A DNA stretch of 49,580 nucleotides from Stenotrophomonas sp. UBA2302 (GTDB lineage Bacteria > Pseudomonadota > Gammaproteobacteria > Xanthomonadales > Xanthomonadaceae). This document shows positions 8,873-17,168 of the stretch, piece after piece. Both the position numbers and the translations under genes were made by a program. Within the stretch, counting starts at the first letter, position 1; the number at the start of each line of letters is the position of its first letter. Below the pieces are notes generated by a model. That model saw only the letters and a program-made list of their open reading frames with translations. It was not told the DNA's origin and did not search any database. The stretch covers positions 24,881-74,460 of the forward strand of contig DDVW01000039.1 in assembly GCA_002345545.1 (NCBI GenBank), given 5' to 3'.

Positions 8873-9556
8873 TCAGCCCTCGTTGCGCGGAATCGCGAAC
8901 CGGTAGCCGCGGCCGCGCACGGTTTCGATCGGCTTCAGCTCGCCATCCGGATCCAGTTTCTTGCGCAGGCGACCGATGAACACCTCCAGCACGTTGGAGT
9001 CGCGGTCGAAATCCTGCTGGTAGATGTGCTCGGTCAGGTCTGCCTTGGAGACCAGCTCGCCGGCATGCATCATCAGATATTCCAGCACCTTGTACTCGTA
9101 GCTGGTCAGGTCGACATTGCTGCCGCCGACACTGACAGTCTGCGCGGCCAGATCCAGCGCCACCGGGCCGCATTCCAGGGTCGGCTTGGACCAGCCGGCG
9201 GCGCGGCGCAGCAGCGCGTTGACACGGGCCAGCAGCTCCTCGACATGGAACGGCTTGACCAGATAGTCGTCGGCGCCCTGCTTCAGGCCTTCGACCTTGT
9301 CCTGCCAGCTCGAACGCGCGGTCAGGATCAGGATCGGGAATTTCTTGCCTTCGTCACGCAGCGCCTTGATCAGCTCCATGCCCGACATCTTCGGCAGGCC
9401 CAGATCAATGATGCCCACGTCGAACGGCACCTCACGGCCCATGTACAGGCCCTCTTCGCCATCCTGTGCCGCATCCACCGCAAAGCCTTCGCGCTTGAGG
9501 CGGGCCGCCAGGGTTTCCCGCAGCGGGGCTTCGTCTTCGACCAGAAGGATACGCAT
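8873..9556 (-). CDS. phoP: OmpR/PhoB-family response regulator, PhoP-type
   Basis: 227 residues. The receiver domain has the acidic pair Glu7/Asp8, the phospho-acceptor Asp51 (IIDLGLPKMSG), the conserved Thr in LTARSSW and the lysine of KPFH. The winged-helix output domain shows LTSYEYKVLEYLMMH, the DSNVLEVFIGRLRKKL recognition region and the terminal RGRGYRF. The fit to PhoP is very good. It is the first gene of the pair with the PhoQ-type kinase, and a small PepSY-like secreted protein gene lies 70 bp upstream in the same direction. Confidence 0.92.
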   Translation of the reverse strand: MRILLVEDEAPLRETLAARLKREGFAVDAAQDGEEGLYMGREVPFDVGIIDLGLPKMSGMELIKALRDEGKKFPILILTARSSWQDKVEGLKQGADDYLVKPFHVEELLARVNALLRRAAGWSKPTLECGPVALDLAAQTVSVGGSNVDLTSYEYKVLEYLMMHAGELVSKADLTEHIYQQDFDRDSNVLEVFIGRLRKKLDPDGELKPIETVRGRGYRFAIPRNEG

Positions 9557-9626
9557 GAACTCTCCTACTTGCTTTGGCCGGTCAGCACCGGCGTTTGTCT
9601 GCGGATTACGGGGCGACTATCGCTGT

Positions 9627-9992
9627 TCAGGGGTTATCGCCGCGTGGTGGCGACTCCGCCATGCGCGACCGGCGCTGGGCCGATGGCGAAGGATCGTCCA
9701 TATAACGTACCCGTCCGCGATCATCCATGTATTTGACGCGATTGATGGCGCGACCATCGTACGGCACCCGCTCGGCGCCGAGGATGCGGCCGCCGGTTTC
9801 GCGCTGCACGCGGCGCACCGCGTCCGACAGCGACCGGCCATCACGTGGCACGGCATCGCGGGAAGCCATGTCGTGGCGGTCGCGCATTTCCGGACGCGCT
9901 TCCTGCGCCTGGGCCGTCGCCACAGCCGGACCGGCAACCACCAGGGCTGCGACAACGGCGAAGGGGAAAACATGACGGATGACCGGAAGCAT
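9627..9992 (-). CDS. Secreted PepSY-like protein upstream of phoPQ
   Basis: 121 residues with a signal peptide (hydrophobic core about 10-27, likely cut near AQAQE). The rest of the protein is short and basic-acidic. The segment SLSDAVRRVQRETGGRILGAERV and a following beta-hairpin-like repeat (VKYMDDRGRVRYMDD) resemble a PepSY-type inhibitor fold. A good promoter puts the transcription start at or next to the ATG. A role in modulating the adjacent PhoQ sensor is inferred from position only. Confidence 0.7.
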   Translation of the reverse strand: MLPVIRHVFPFAVVAALVVAGPAVATAQAQEARPEMRDRHDMASRDAVPRDGRSLSDAVRRVQRETGGRILGAERVPYDGRAINRVKYMDDRGRVRYMDDPSPSAQRRSRMAESPPRGDNP

Positions 9993-9998
9993 GAAGTG

Positions 9999-10027
9999 AT
10001 CCTATCGGACTGCAACGAAACGTTCAA
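9999..10027 (-). promoter_or_regulatory. Sigma-70 promoter for the PepSY-like gene, probably leaderless
   Basis: On the minus strand TTGAAC (10027-10022) and TAGGAT (10004-9999) are 17 bases apart. Only six bases separate the -10 box from the ATG at 9992, so the transcript would begin at or within a base or two of the start codon. Confidence 0.6.
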
Positions 10028-10185
10028 AATCCGTGAATACCCGGCCTCGAGATTTTTCCAAAGACCTCACGAAATCGAGGTAAATTCTTGATTTTCGGGG
10101 GTGAATCCGGTCTGAACTCTACCCCGTTCCGATCCTTCCTGTTCAGCAAGATGGCTGGACATTTACCGCCGGCCGGCTCACCGGA

Positions 10186-11220
10186 TCACATCACCCGGGC
10201 ACTGTGCTCCCGGGTCAGCTGCAAGGCCTGTTCGATCAACGTCCAATCGGCTCCGGGCCGGTGTGCGCCTTCGCTCAATATCTGGCGGAATCCACGCCCG
10301 CCCGGCTGCGCATGGAACAGCCCAAGCACATGCCGGGTGAGGTGCTTGAGCGCCAGACCGCGCTCCAGCTGCGCCTCGACATAGGGACGGAAGGCCCGCA
10401 GCAGCTCTTCGCGTGAACGCGGCGCCCTGCCGGTCTGCGCCACGTCCAGCAGATGCAGCACGTACGGGTCGTGATAGGCCGCGCGCCCCAGCATCACCCC
10501 GTCCACCTGCGCCCTGTGCGCCTGTGCCGCCTCGACCGTGGCAATGCCGCCATTGAGCACCACCGGCACGGCCGGGCGCTCGCGCTTCAAGCGGTACGCC
10601 CAGTCATAGCGCAGCGGCGGGATTTCCCGGTTCTCCTTCGGCGACAGGCCCTTGAGCCAGGCGTTGCGCGCATGTACGACGATCATCGCCGCGCCCGCTT
10701 CCACCTGACGGTCGACGAAAGCGGCAAACACGTCGTAATCGTTGTCTTCGTCGACGCCGAGCCGGCACTTCACCGTGACCGGAATATTCACCGCCGCCAC
10801 CATGGCCGCCACGCAGTCGGCTACCAGCGCCGGCTCGCGCATCAGGCAGGCACCGAAGCGTCCGGCCTGCACCCGATCGGAAGGACAGCCGCAGTTGAGG
10901 TTGATCTCGTCATAGCCCCAGTCGGCGGCGATGCGGGCGGCCTGCGCCAGCAATGCCGGTTCACTGCCGCCCAGCTGCAGCGCCAGCGGCCGCTCGCCGG
11001 CGTCGAACCCCAGCAAGCGCTCGCGGTCGCCGTGGATCACCGCGTTGGCATGCACCATCTCCGTATACAGCCGTGCTCCAGGCGCCAGCAGGCGATGGAA
11101 AACCCGGCAGTGGCGATCTGTCCAATCCATCATCGGGGCAACCGATAGCCTCAAACCCTCCAGAACATAAGGCTGGTGCGGCTTATCGGCTGGAATGGCT
11201 TGGTTTTCGGGCTGCTGCAT
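10186..11220 (-). CDS. dusA: tRNA-dihydrouridine(20/20a) synthase DusA
   Basis: 344 residues from the ATG at 11220. This FMN enzyme reduces uridine to dihydrouridine at positions 20/20a of tRNA. Visible motifs are APMMDWTDRHCR, LQLGGSEP, the catalytic-cysteine block NLNCGCPSDRVQAGRFGACLM, VTVKCRLGVD, MIVVHARNAWLKG, LSPKENREIPPLRY, VLNGGI and DGVMLGRAAY. The prophage is inserted at the 5' end. The leader MQQPENQAIPADKPHQPYVL and everything upstream of about 11150 is not typical DusA sequence and is probably phage-derived, restoring an intact frame. The gene therefore depends on phage-supplied translation and perhaps transcription signals. Confidence 0.92.
   Translation of the reverse strand: MQQPENQAIPADKPHQPYVLEGLRLSVAPMMDWTDRHCRVFHRLLAPGARLYTEMVHANAVIHGDRERLLGFDAGERPLALQLGGSEPALLAQAARIAADWGYDEINLNCGCPSDRVQAGRFGACLMREPALVADCVAAMVAAVNIPVTVKCRLGVDEDNDYDVFAAFVDRQVEAGAAMIVVHARNAWLKGLSPKENREIPPLRYDWAYRLKRERPAVPVVLNGGIATVEAAQAHRAQVDGVMLGRAAYHDPYVLHLLDVAQTGRAPRSREELLRAFRPYVEAQLERGLALKHLTRHVLGLFHAQPGGRGFRQILSEGAHRPGADWTLIEQALQLTREHSARVM
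11105..11145. other. Prophage attachment junction (attL) region within dusA
   Basis: This stretch encodes VAPMMDWTDRHC of DusA, the segment used as integration target by the known family of dusA-specific phages and islands. The integrase gene begins 160 bp away on the other side, as expected. The exact core cannot be defined because the second copy (attR) lies beyond the window. Confidence 0.6.
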
Positions 11221-11263
11221 TATGTGCGTATTTCCGGGGGTTTCGGGGCATTGCCGCCGCTGC

Positions 11264-11303
11264 GGTGCTACATTCGGGGCTACAAAAACGGACTTGTAGC
11301 ACC
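11264..11303. repeat. Inverted and direct repeats beside int, probable integrase arm sites
   Basis: GGTGCTACA (11264-11272) and TGTAGCACC (11295-11303) form a perfect 9-bp inverted repeat ending at the int ATG. A third GCTACA copy lies at 11279-11284, 12 bp from the first. Repeated GCTACA elements next to int and att are typical arm-type sites of tyrosine recombinases. Int binding here could also repress int and silence or drive dusA. Confidence 0.5.
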
Positions 11304-12440
11304 ATGGGATCAATCCTCGCACGCCGCCGGGCATCAGGCGCCACATCTTACACAGCGACGATCAGGCTCAAGGCCGAGGGGAAGATCGTCCACCGCGAGA
11401 CGGCAACCTTCCCGACCCGGGCGCTGGCGAAAGAATGGATGACCCGTCGTGAAGCAGAGCTGGCCGGCCAGCGGGCGCGCGGCGAGGTCGTCGGCACCCG
11501 CATGACTTTCGCACAGATGATCGACTGGTACTCCGCCCAGATGGCGATCGACAATCCCTGGGCGCGCACGAAGAAAACCGACCTCGCCCGCATTGGTGCT
11601 GGCGCCATTGCCGACAAGCGAGTGGACCGCACCAGCCGCGCCGACTTCATCGCGTACATCCAGGGGCGACGGCAGCAGGGTGCCGGCCCGGCCACCGCCG
11701 CAAATGACTTGATCTGGCTGCGGCAGGTGATGCGAGCCGCTCGCGTGGCGCTGGGCGTGCCGGTACCGCTGCAGGAGATAGATGACGCGGGAGACTATCT
11801 GCGGCAGAACCGCGTCATCGGCAAAGCCAAAGAGCGCGACCGCAGGCCAACGCCCGCCGAGCTGAAGATGCTGACCACCTTTTTCAGCAGCCGCGACGTG
11901 CGATCACAGATTCCTATGCTGGACGTGATGAACTTCGCCATCCACAGCGCCAGGCGGCAGGAAGAGATCACGCGGCTACGCTGGGATGATCTTGATGCCG
12001 CCACGTCCACCTGCCGGCTGCGCGACGTGAAGCACCCGACAAAGAAGCTGGGCAACGACAAGACCTTCAAGCTCACGCCCGAGGCGCTGGCCATCATCCA
12101 GGCCCAGCCGCGCCGGCCACTGCCGGATGACGACAAGAAGCTGGATCCGCTGATCTTCCCGTACAACCCGAAGTCTATCGGTGCCGCGTTCACCCGTGCG
12201 TGCCACGTCCTCGAAATCGACGACCTGCGATTCCACGACCTGCGGCACGAAGCTACCAGCCGACTTTTCGAAGCCGGCTACGGCATCCATGAGGTGTCAC
12301 TTTTCACGCTGCACGAAAGCTGGGCGACACTGAAGCGCTACACGAACCTGCGGCCGGAAAACCTGCAGCACAGGCAGCCTGCAGACGCACGCCGGCCCTC
12401 TCCCGTCTCATCCAGCGAGACAGACAGCGACGAGTCTTGA
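11304..12440 (+). CDS. int: Tyrosine-recombinase phage integrase (dusA-targeting)
   Basis: 378 residues from ATG 11304; the longer frame reading through dusA antisense is rejected. An N-terminal arm/core-binding region spans 1-170. The catalytic domain carries the canonical residues: Arg217 (HSARRQEEI), Lys in VKHPTKKLG (about 243), His311 and Arg314 (HDLRHEA), His337 (LHESW) and the nucleophile Tyr346 (LKRYTNL). The C-terminal tail after residue 355 is Pro/Ser rich. No strong Shine-Dalgarno is present. It sits next to the dusA attachment site and integrates and, with an excision factor not identified here, excises the prophage. Confidence 0.9.
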   Translation: MGSILARRRASGATSYTATIRLKAEGKIVHRETATFPTRALAKEWMTRREAELAGQRARGEVVGTRMTFAQMIDWYSAQMAIDNPWARTKKTDLARIGAGAIADKRVDRTSRADFIAYIQGRRQQGAGPATAANDLIWLRQVMRAARVALGVPVPLQEIDDAGDYLRQNRVIGKAKERDRRPTPAELKMLTTFFSSRDVRSQIPMLDVMNFAIHSARRQEEITRLRWDDLDAATSTCRLRDVKHPTKKLGNDKTFKLTPEALAIIQAQPRRPLPDDDKKLDPLIFPYNPKSIGAAFTRACHVLEIDDLRFHDLRHEATSRLFEAGYGIHEVSLFTLHESWATLKRYTNLRPENLQHRQPADARRPSPVSSSETDSDES

Positions 12441-12462
12441 GCAAAACCAACAGGAGAGCAGC

Positions 12463-12810
12463 ATGCAATTCGGATTGCCATTTTTCTTCCGCGTCGCCCG
12501 GGCGCCAGTGCTCATCCTCGGCGGCATGTTCGTCGCGCTCGCGGCGATGCATCTCTGGGCCGCGGCGTTCGGCGCGGAGCACCTGGGCAGCATGACGGAT
12601 TACGTGCTCTACGCCGGCACCGGTGCGCTGCTGATCGCCGTGGGCTACCCGGCACTGCGCATGTACCGCTGGCAAGCCGGCACAGTCGAGGCTTGCCAGC
12701 ACTGCAGCGGCCCCCTGGGCTTCCACCGGCCCGGCAAGCGCTACCGCGGCCGGCAGCTCCCCGACTACCGGCAGTGCTACTGCTGCGGCCGCGCGACACC
12801 GCAGAATTAA
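12463..12810 (+). CDS. Small membrane protein with C-terminal zinc-ribbon-like cysteines
   Basis: 115 residues. Two or three hydrophobic helices are visible (about 10-32, 45-65). The cytoplasmic tail has CQHC (about 79-82) and CYCC (about 106-109), spaced like a zinc ribbon. The ATG has AGGAG upstream. It begins 22 bp after int, is read in the same direction and is isolated from the late operon. As a gene at the prophage edge, it is a candidate lysogenic-conversion gene. I do not recognise a named family. Confidence 0.65.
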   Translation: MQFGLPFFFRVARAPVLILGGMFVALAAMHLWAAAFGAEHLGSMTDYVLYAGTGALLIAVGYPALRMYRWQAGTVEACQHCSGPLGFHRPGKRYRGRQLPDYRQCYCCGRATPQN

Positions 12811-12831
12811 CCGTACCAGCAGTATGAGCGC

Positions 12832-12856
12832 GGCGCGCCTTCGCTGACGGCGCGCC
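12832..12856. terminator. GC hairpin between convergent genes
   Basis: Two copies of the palindrome GGCGCGCC, nine bases apart, form a strong stem between the plus-strand membrane gene and the end of the minus-strand late operon. There is no T-run on either strand, so terminator function is uncertain. Confidence 0.4.
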
Positions 12857-12896
12857 ACGCATGCTCCCCGCTGGCTGCTGCTGGCCTGCGCTGCGA

Positions 12897-13616
12897 TCAG
12901 CCCGCAGGAAACGGCGCTGCCGGCGGAGTGAAGTTGCTGGTGTAGCGCGCAACGCCTTTCGTGATCCGAACTTCGTCCACCCAGCCGTCGAGGACTTGCT
13001 GATACGCCGAATTGTACATAAGAGCGCCCAGCAGCATAGGGTTGTCCGACCCAATGATGTCCGTAGAGTCGGTGGCCGTCGCTCCTTGCTGCACGCCGTC
13101 GATGAATATGCGCAGGTTAACTCCCTGACGAGTGACAGCAACGTGGTGCCACACGCCGTCGGAGGGCATCCAAGGGCGCGTGATAAGCACGGAGTCACCG
13201 TGGCTGAACTGAATCAGGCCGCCCGATTCGGATCGACGTTGAAAAGTCCATCCGCTTAACCCTGTTGCACCCTTGTAATTGCCGACCATCGTGCAAGTCG
13301 AGGCGAAGGTGGCGAACCTCACCCACAACTCGACGGTGAAATCTCCAACCCCGAAGTTCCAGTCGGGAGAGTACGGCGAACTAACCCTACTGGGGTTGCT
13401 GGGGCTGCCTTGGAGCCGGCCAGACGCTCCGCCGAACTTGGATTGCGACGTGTCTATTCGCGCGTCGCGAAACGCCGTCCACGTTTTGCCGGTCTCGTCG
13501 GTGAACGTCGTACTGCCGTTAGCCCCGTCACAGTGGAGTAAGGCAACCACGCTCGACCAGTACGGATCAGTTCCCGGACTAGCCGAATTGCCAGCCATCA
13601 TCACTCGCCGCAGCAT
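12897..13616 (-). CDS. LamG / concanavalin-like lectin-domain phage tail appendage
   Basis: About 239 residues, the last gene of the leftward late operon. The body is a laminin-G-like jelly roll: SVVALLHCDGANGSTTFTDETG, FTVELWVRF, GVWHHVAVTRQGVNLRIFIDGV, and the closing WVDEVRITKGVARYTSNFTPP. Such domains occur at the ends of phage tail fibres and bind surface glycans. The ATG at 13616 overlaps the upstream stop by one base; a GTG three bases earlier is an alternative, and AGGAG lies just upstream. It is probably a receptor-binding or accessory fibre protein. Confidence 0.8.
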   Translation of the reverse strand: MLRRVMMAGNSASPGTDPYWSSVVALLHCDGANGSTTFTDETGKTWTAFRDARIDTSQSKFGGASGRLQGSPSNPSRVSSPYSPDWNFGVGDFTVELWVRFATFASTCTMVGNYKGATGLSGWTFQRRSESGGLIQFSHGDSVLITRPWMPSDGVWHHVAVTRQGVNLRIFIDGVQQGATATDSTDIIGSDNPMLLGALMYNSAYQQVLDGWVDEVRITKGVARYTSNFTPPAAPFPAG

Positions 13617-14098
13617 CACGCGCTCTCCTGCATCGCATATTCAACCGTCGTGCCGCCGTTGAAGGTTTTGAACGACAGAACCGTCACGCCGTTGGCAGCA
13701 CTTTTCACAGCCGTGTCGCTGCCCCCGAGCGGTTTGAAGGATGCAGGCAGCGCGAGTGTACGAGCGCCTGTTGCGTCTTGGGCGATGCGGATTTCACCCT
13801 CCGTCGCATACCCAGCGGGCGCAAGATTCGACAGCTCCAGCGTCGCGCTCGAATCAAGCAGGATGGTGTGATTCCGGTGCAATCCAGCGCCGCAATCAAC
13901 CGTGGCCACACCACCGACGATCGCAACGGCGTGCACTTTCATGCCAAGCATCTGCCGCACTGGGATTTTAATATCGGTGCCCGCAGCGACCGGGTTGCTT
14001 GCGGCGTCGGTACCACCAGCCACCGACGTGGCCGGGATTACTTCCGTACCGGCCAAGGCTGCGAGTTGGGGGTTTGCGTCAAAGCGTTTTGTGGCCAT
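13616..14098 (-). CDS. Tail fibre-associated protein
   Basis: 160 residues from ATG 14098. The N-terminal pattern FDANPQLAALAGTEVIPATS followed by IKIPVRQML is typical of short phage tail or fibre proteins placed just after the J-like tip gene. The remainder is beta-rich with small residues (TLELSNLAPAGYATEG). It is translationally linked to the LamG gene downstream and starts 5 bp after the J stop. It probably forms part of the side-fibre complex; there is no enzymatic motif. Confidence 0.6.
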   Translation of the reverse strand: MATKRFDANPQLAALAGTEVIPATSVAGGTDAASNPVAAGTDIKIPVRQMLGMKVHAVAIVGGVATVDCGAGLHRNHTILLDSSATLELSNLAPAGYATEGEIRIAQDATGARTLALPASFKPLGGSDTAVKSAANGVTVLSFKTFNGGTTVEYAMQESA

Positions 14099-14102
14099 TG
14101 TG

Positions 14103-17100
14103 CTATCCGAGGTAAGTGTCGCCGTTCTGGTCGGCATAGACGTCGCCGGCTTGGTCGACGTAGTCGCTGTAGGGGGTTACGCGGTAATCGCACTCGATGA
14201 CTTGCTTCTGCCAGCTCACAAGGCCATCGCGCACGGCATCCACTTCCACGCGCAGCAGCCCATCGGCAGCGGGTGCGTGGCTTGCTGTGGTGCCGGTGAC
14301 GCCGGTGACGGTGTGATCGAGCACGCCGCCCAGGTACCAGCGCACGGTGTACGTGGTGCCGGCTTCGGGGCCGATGCTGGCCGCGGACTGGTCGACCAGC
14401 TGCTCGGCCGATGCGATGCGATCGCGATGCAGCCACGCCACGTCCGCGGTCTCGAAAACTTCCAGCGGCGCGGTGCCGCCGTTGAGCGTGACCGCGGCCG
14501 GCGGATACGGCCGGGCGGCGCGGCTTGCGAATGCCACGGTGGCAGCGACGGCAGCCGACAGCTCAAGCCGCTGGCTGGACGTGCGCGGCAGCAGTTTGGC
14601 CGCTACCGTGGTGCCGTCGCTGTAGCGTGTGGCATCGACCGCGATGGAGTCATCGATCACCCACAACCGCTCGCCAGCGGCGTGCTCAGCAGGCACGGTG
14701 TCCGCACAGCCGCGGCCCAGAGTGACCGTGCCGGCGATAAGGTCCACGGAATCCAGCCGGCAGATTTCATTGCCCCACAACACCATCGCGCCGATCGATG
14801 CATCTTCCAGACCACGCGCGGCGGTGATGCCGATGACGGCTTCCAGGTGACCCGCAGCCGCGGCAGTGAGCGCGGTGGCGCTCCAGTCCGACTCGGCTTG
14901 CTCATCGAAACCGGCGCCAGCGTCGACGTGCAGGCTGTAGTCGACCTCGCTACCGATCGGCGTGGCCACAGCGAACAGGAAGCCGGCATCGGCCGCCAGT
15001 GCTGCAAGCTCGCCCGGCGGTTGGAGTGCAGCCAGAAGCGCGTAGGGCATCTCCTGCACAGCGGATGCATCCACCGGCTTCGGCACGTCGTCATCGCCGG
15101 GATCCGTGCCCGGATCGGGCAAAACATATACCGACTCCGGCAGTCCGAAGGTGTCCTGCAGCAGCGTGAGCGCGATCGCGCCAGAACGCAGGGTGCCGCG
15201 ATCCGCATCACCGATACGGCAGTACATGCTGGCGATGCCGCGCTTCGCCGACTGCAGCTCGATCACCTGCCCCGGCCGCCACGCATGCGCGATGCGCGTG
15301 GTCTTCGTCGCGATCCGGCGCAGCGGGCGCGCCTTCGACTGCAGAATGCTGCCACCGACGCGCAGCGCCAGTGTTTCTTCGGGAATTTCGCGGTGCGTAG
15401 CTACTTCGCCGACAACTGCACCCACGGCCTGGATACCGCCGAGGGATTGCACCGGCGAGGTCGAGCGATCCTCGCGCCGCACCGGATCACGCCACTCAAC
15501 GATGACCTGGTTCACCGCGTCTTGCAGTGTGCCGGGCTGTTCGCTGTACTCGATGATGTCGTCGTCGGTAAGCACCGGAAGCGTGCTGGTGTCGTAGCCG
15601 CCGCGAATCAGATCCAGATACCACAGCCCGTCCACGGGGCTACGCGAGAGATTCGCGCCGATCACATTGCAGATGCGCTGCTGGAATTGCTCCACCGATT
15701 CCGTCGTCGAATCCCACTCTGTGCACAGGCCGAAGCCTTCGGCGTAGAGCGTATCGGCAGCAGCGCGGAAGCTGGCGTCATTGATAGAGGCTTCGGGCTC
15801 CGCGCCCATCCAGCTGTCGGTGATGCTCTGATAGAGCATGTGGGCGGGGTTCATTGCCCACTGCATGCCCATGTCATCTTGGACTATGTCCAACCCCGCA
15901 TAGATGTGTGAGGGGCCGCCACCGGGAACGCCGTCCAGAACTTTCATGGCAACTACGCTGTTCGCCTTGACGACGCCACCTTCGGCAATAGCCAAGTGAT
16001 GGTAGTAATCCCCCGTTGGCTCTAGCTCCAACGGAGACCCGTTAAGCCAGAGCCAAGCCCCGTCATCGTGCCACACATCAAACCGGATGGGTACCCCGGC
16101 GGCAGCGCGGAACTTGCGCCTGATCCAGATGCCTTTTCCGACTATGCCAGCCGGGATGTATGTACCCACACCCAAACCACCACCCGGACCGCCCGATCCG
16201 AACCCCCCCTTTCCGACAGCCCAGGCGCTGTCATCAAAATCTGCAAGAGAAGGCTCTTCCCAATCCTTCTGCGCGGGCGCGGTGACGAGATAACGCCAAT
16301 CGGCGGCGTCATAATTGATGCGGGGACCCAACGACACCTCCGCCTTCTCCGGATACCACGCCCCATCGTCCCGCTCCCAGCCCTCAAGAATCCGCCGCAC
16401 TTTGAACGATGCGGCCTTCGGGTACGGGGAGAACGCGCCCCATAGGCCGCCCTTGTAGAGCGCGGTGAGCAGGCCGCGGTAGGCGGGCTGTTTCGGATCC
16501 AAGTTGCTGGCCAGGTAGCTGCTGGGCATCTGCGCGTCATCGCCGAAAAGGAACTGCATCGGCCCTTCGATGCCACCCTCGCCGCCGGTACCCTGGCCGC
16601 CCCATAGTTCGCGCTGGTTGATCTGCACTTCGCCGGTGGCGGTGAGCTCGCCCTTCCACGCGGTCTTGTCACCACCGCGGAACTCGAGCACCGCGTCCAC
16701 CGGGCCGCGGCACAGCAGGAAGTGGAAAAGCTGCTTGTACCAGTAGCCGATGATCGGGCGACCGTTGAATCCGCTCTTCTTGCCGCGGATGGTCTTTGTG
16801 CCCATCTTCTTCCAGCCGATGATGTCCGAATCGGTGATCCACACTTCACCGAACACCATGCGCACGCCGCTGCCGTCTTTCAGCCGGGGCGCCTCCACCA
16901 CCTGGTCGGCGGCATCCGGCTGCTTGGGCGTGAGCGCCATGCTCACCAGCACGGAAACAACGAACCACACCACCTGCACCCAGAACGCCTGCTGCGGTGC
17001 ATCCGCTGCAGCGGTGCGCATCAGCACCACCAGCTCGACAAGCGACCACACCCACGCCAACCCGGCAACGCCCAAGATGCAGCGACGGCCAGCATCGGTA

Positions 17101-17168
17101 TCCAGCAGGAGGTAACGCAGGCGCCAGCGCGTGATATGCCACCAGCGGCGGAGGGATTCTTTCGTCAT
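14103..17168 (-). CDS. J-like tail tip / host-specificity protein with inserted galactose-binding-like domain
   Basis: 1021 residues from the ATG at 17168, which overlaps the upstream stop by one base. Two hydrophobic segments (about 31-50 and 61-79) precede MALTPKQPDA and the family block VRMVFGEVWITDSDIIGW. This resembles the tail assembly I/J arrangement in related siphophages. The tip core resumes at AMNPAHMLYQSITD (about 438). Between, residues 290-435 look like an inserted jelly roll (FDDSAW, WIRRKF, VWHDDGAWLWLNG). The C-terminal half is fibronectin-like with many Ala/Val beta strands. It is expected at the tail tip, contacting the cell surface. Confidence 0.8.
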   Translation of the reverse strand: MTKESLRRWWHITRWRLRYLLLDTDAGRRCILGVAGLAWVWSLVELVVLMRTAAADAPQQAFWVQVVWFVVSVLVSMALTPKQPDAADQVVEAPRLKDGSGVRMVFGEVWITDSDIIGWKKMGTKTIRGKKSGFNGRPIIGYWYKQLFHFLLCRGPVDAVLEFRGGDKTAWKGELTATGEVQINQRELWGGQGTGGEGGIEGPMQFLFGDDAQMPSSYLASNLDPKQPAYRGLLTALYKGGLWGAFSPYPKAASFKVRRILEGWERDDGAWYPEKAEVSLGPRINYDAADWRYLVTAPAQKDWEEPSLADFDDSAWAVGKGGFGSGGPGGGLGVGTYIPAGIVGKGIWIRRKFRAAAGVPIRFDVWHDDGAWLWLNGSPLELEPTGDYYHHLAIAEGGVVKANSVVAMKVLDGVPGGGPSHIYAGLDIVQDDMGMQWAMNPAHMLYQSITDSWMGAEPEASINDASFRAAADTLYAEGFGLCTEWDSTTESVEQFQQRICNVIGANLSRSPVDGLWYLDLIRGGYDTSTLPVLTDDDIIEYSEQPGTLQDAVNQVIVEWRDPVRREDRSTSPVQSLGGIQAVGAVVGEVATHREIPEETLALRVGGSILQSKARPLRRIATKTTRIAHAWRPGQVIELQSAKRGIASMYCRIGDADRGTLRSGAIALTLLQDTFGLPESVYVLPDPGTDPGDDDVPKPVDASAVQEMPYALLAALQPPGELAALAADAGFLFAVATPIGSEVDYSLHVDAGAGFDEQAESDWSATALTAAAAGHLEAVIGITAARGLEDASIGAMVLWGNEICRLDSVDLIAGTVTLGRGCADTVPAEHAAGERLWVIDDSIAVDATRYSDGTTVAAKLLPRTSSQRLELSAAVAATVAFASRAARPYPPAAVTLNGGTAPLEVFETADVAWLHRDRIASAEQLVDQSAASIGPEAGTTYTVRWYLGGVLDHTVTGVTGTTASHAPAADGLLRVEVDAVRDGLVSWQKQVIECDYRVTPYSDYVDQAGDVYADQNGDTYLG

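Noticed and set aside
10953..12440. A 495-codon ORF extending the integrase upstream through dusA
   Set aside because: The first 117 codons are antisense to dusA; the integrase family starts at the ATG at 11304.
13902..15911. A 669-codon plus-strand ORF opposite the tail tip gene
   Set aside because: Composition of a shadow frame; the minus strand has the J-family motifs.
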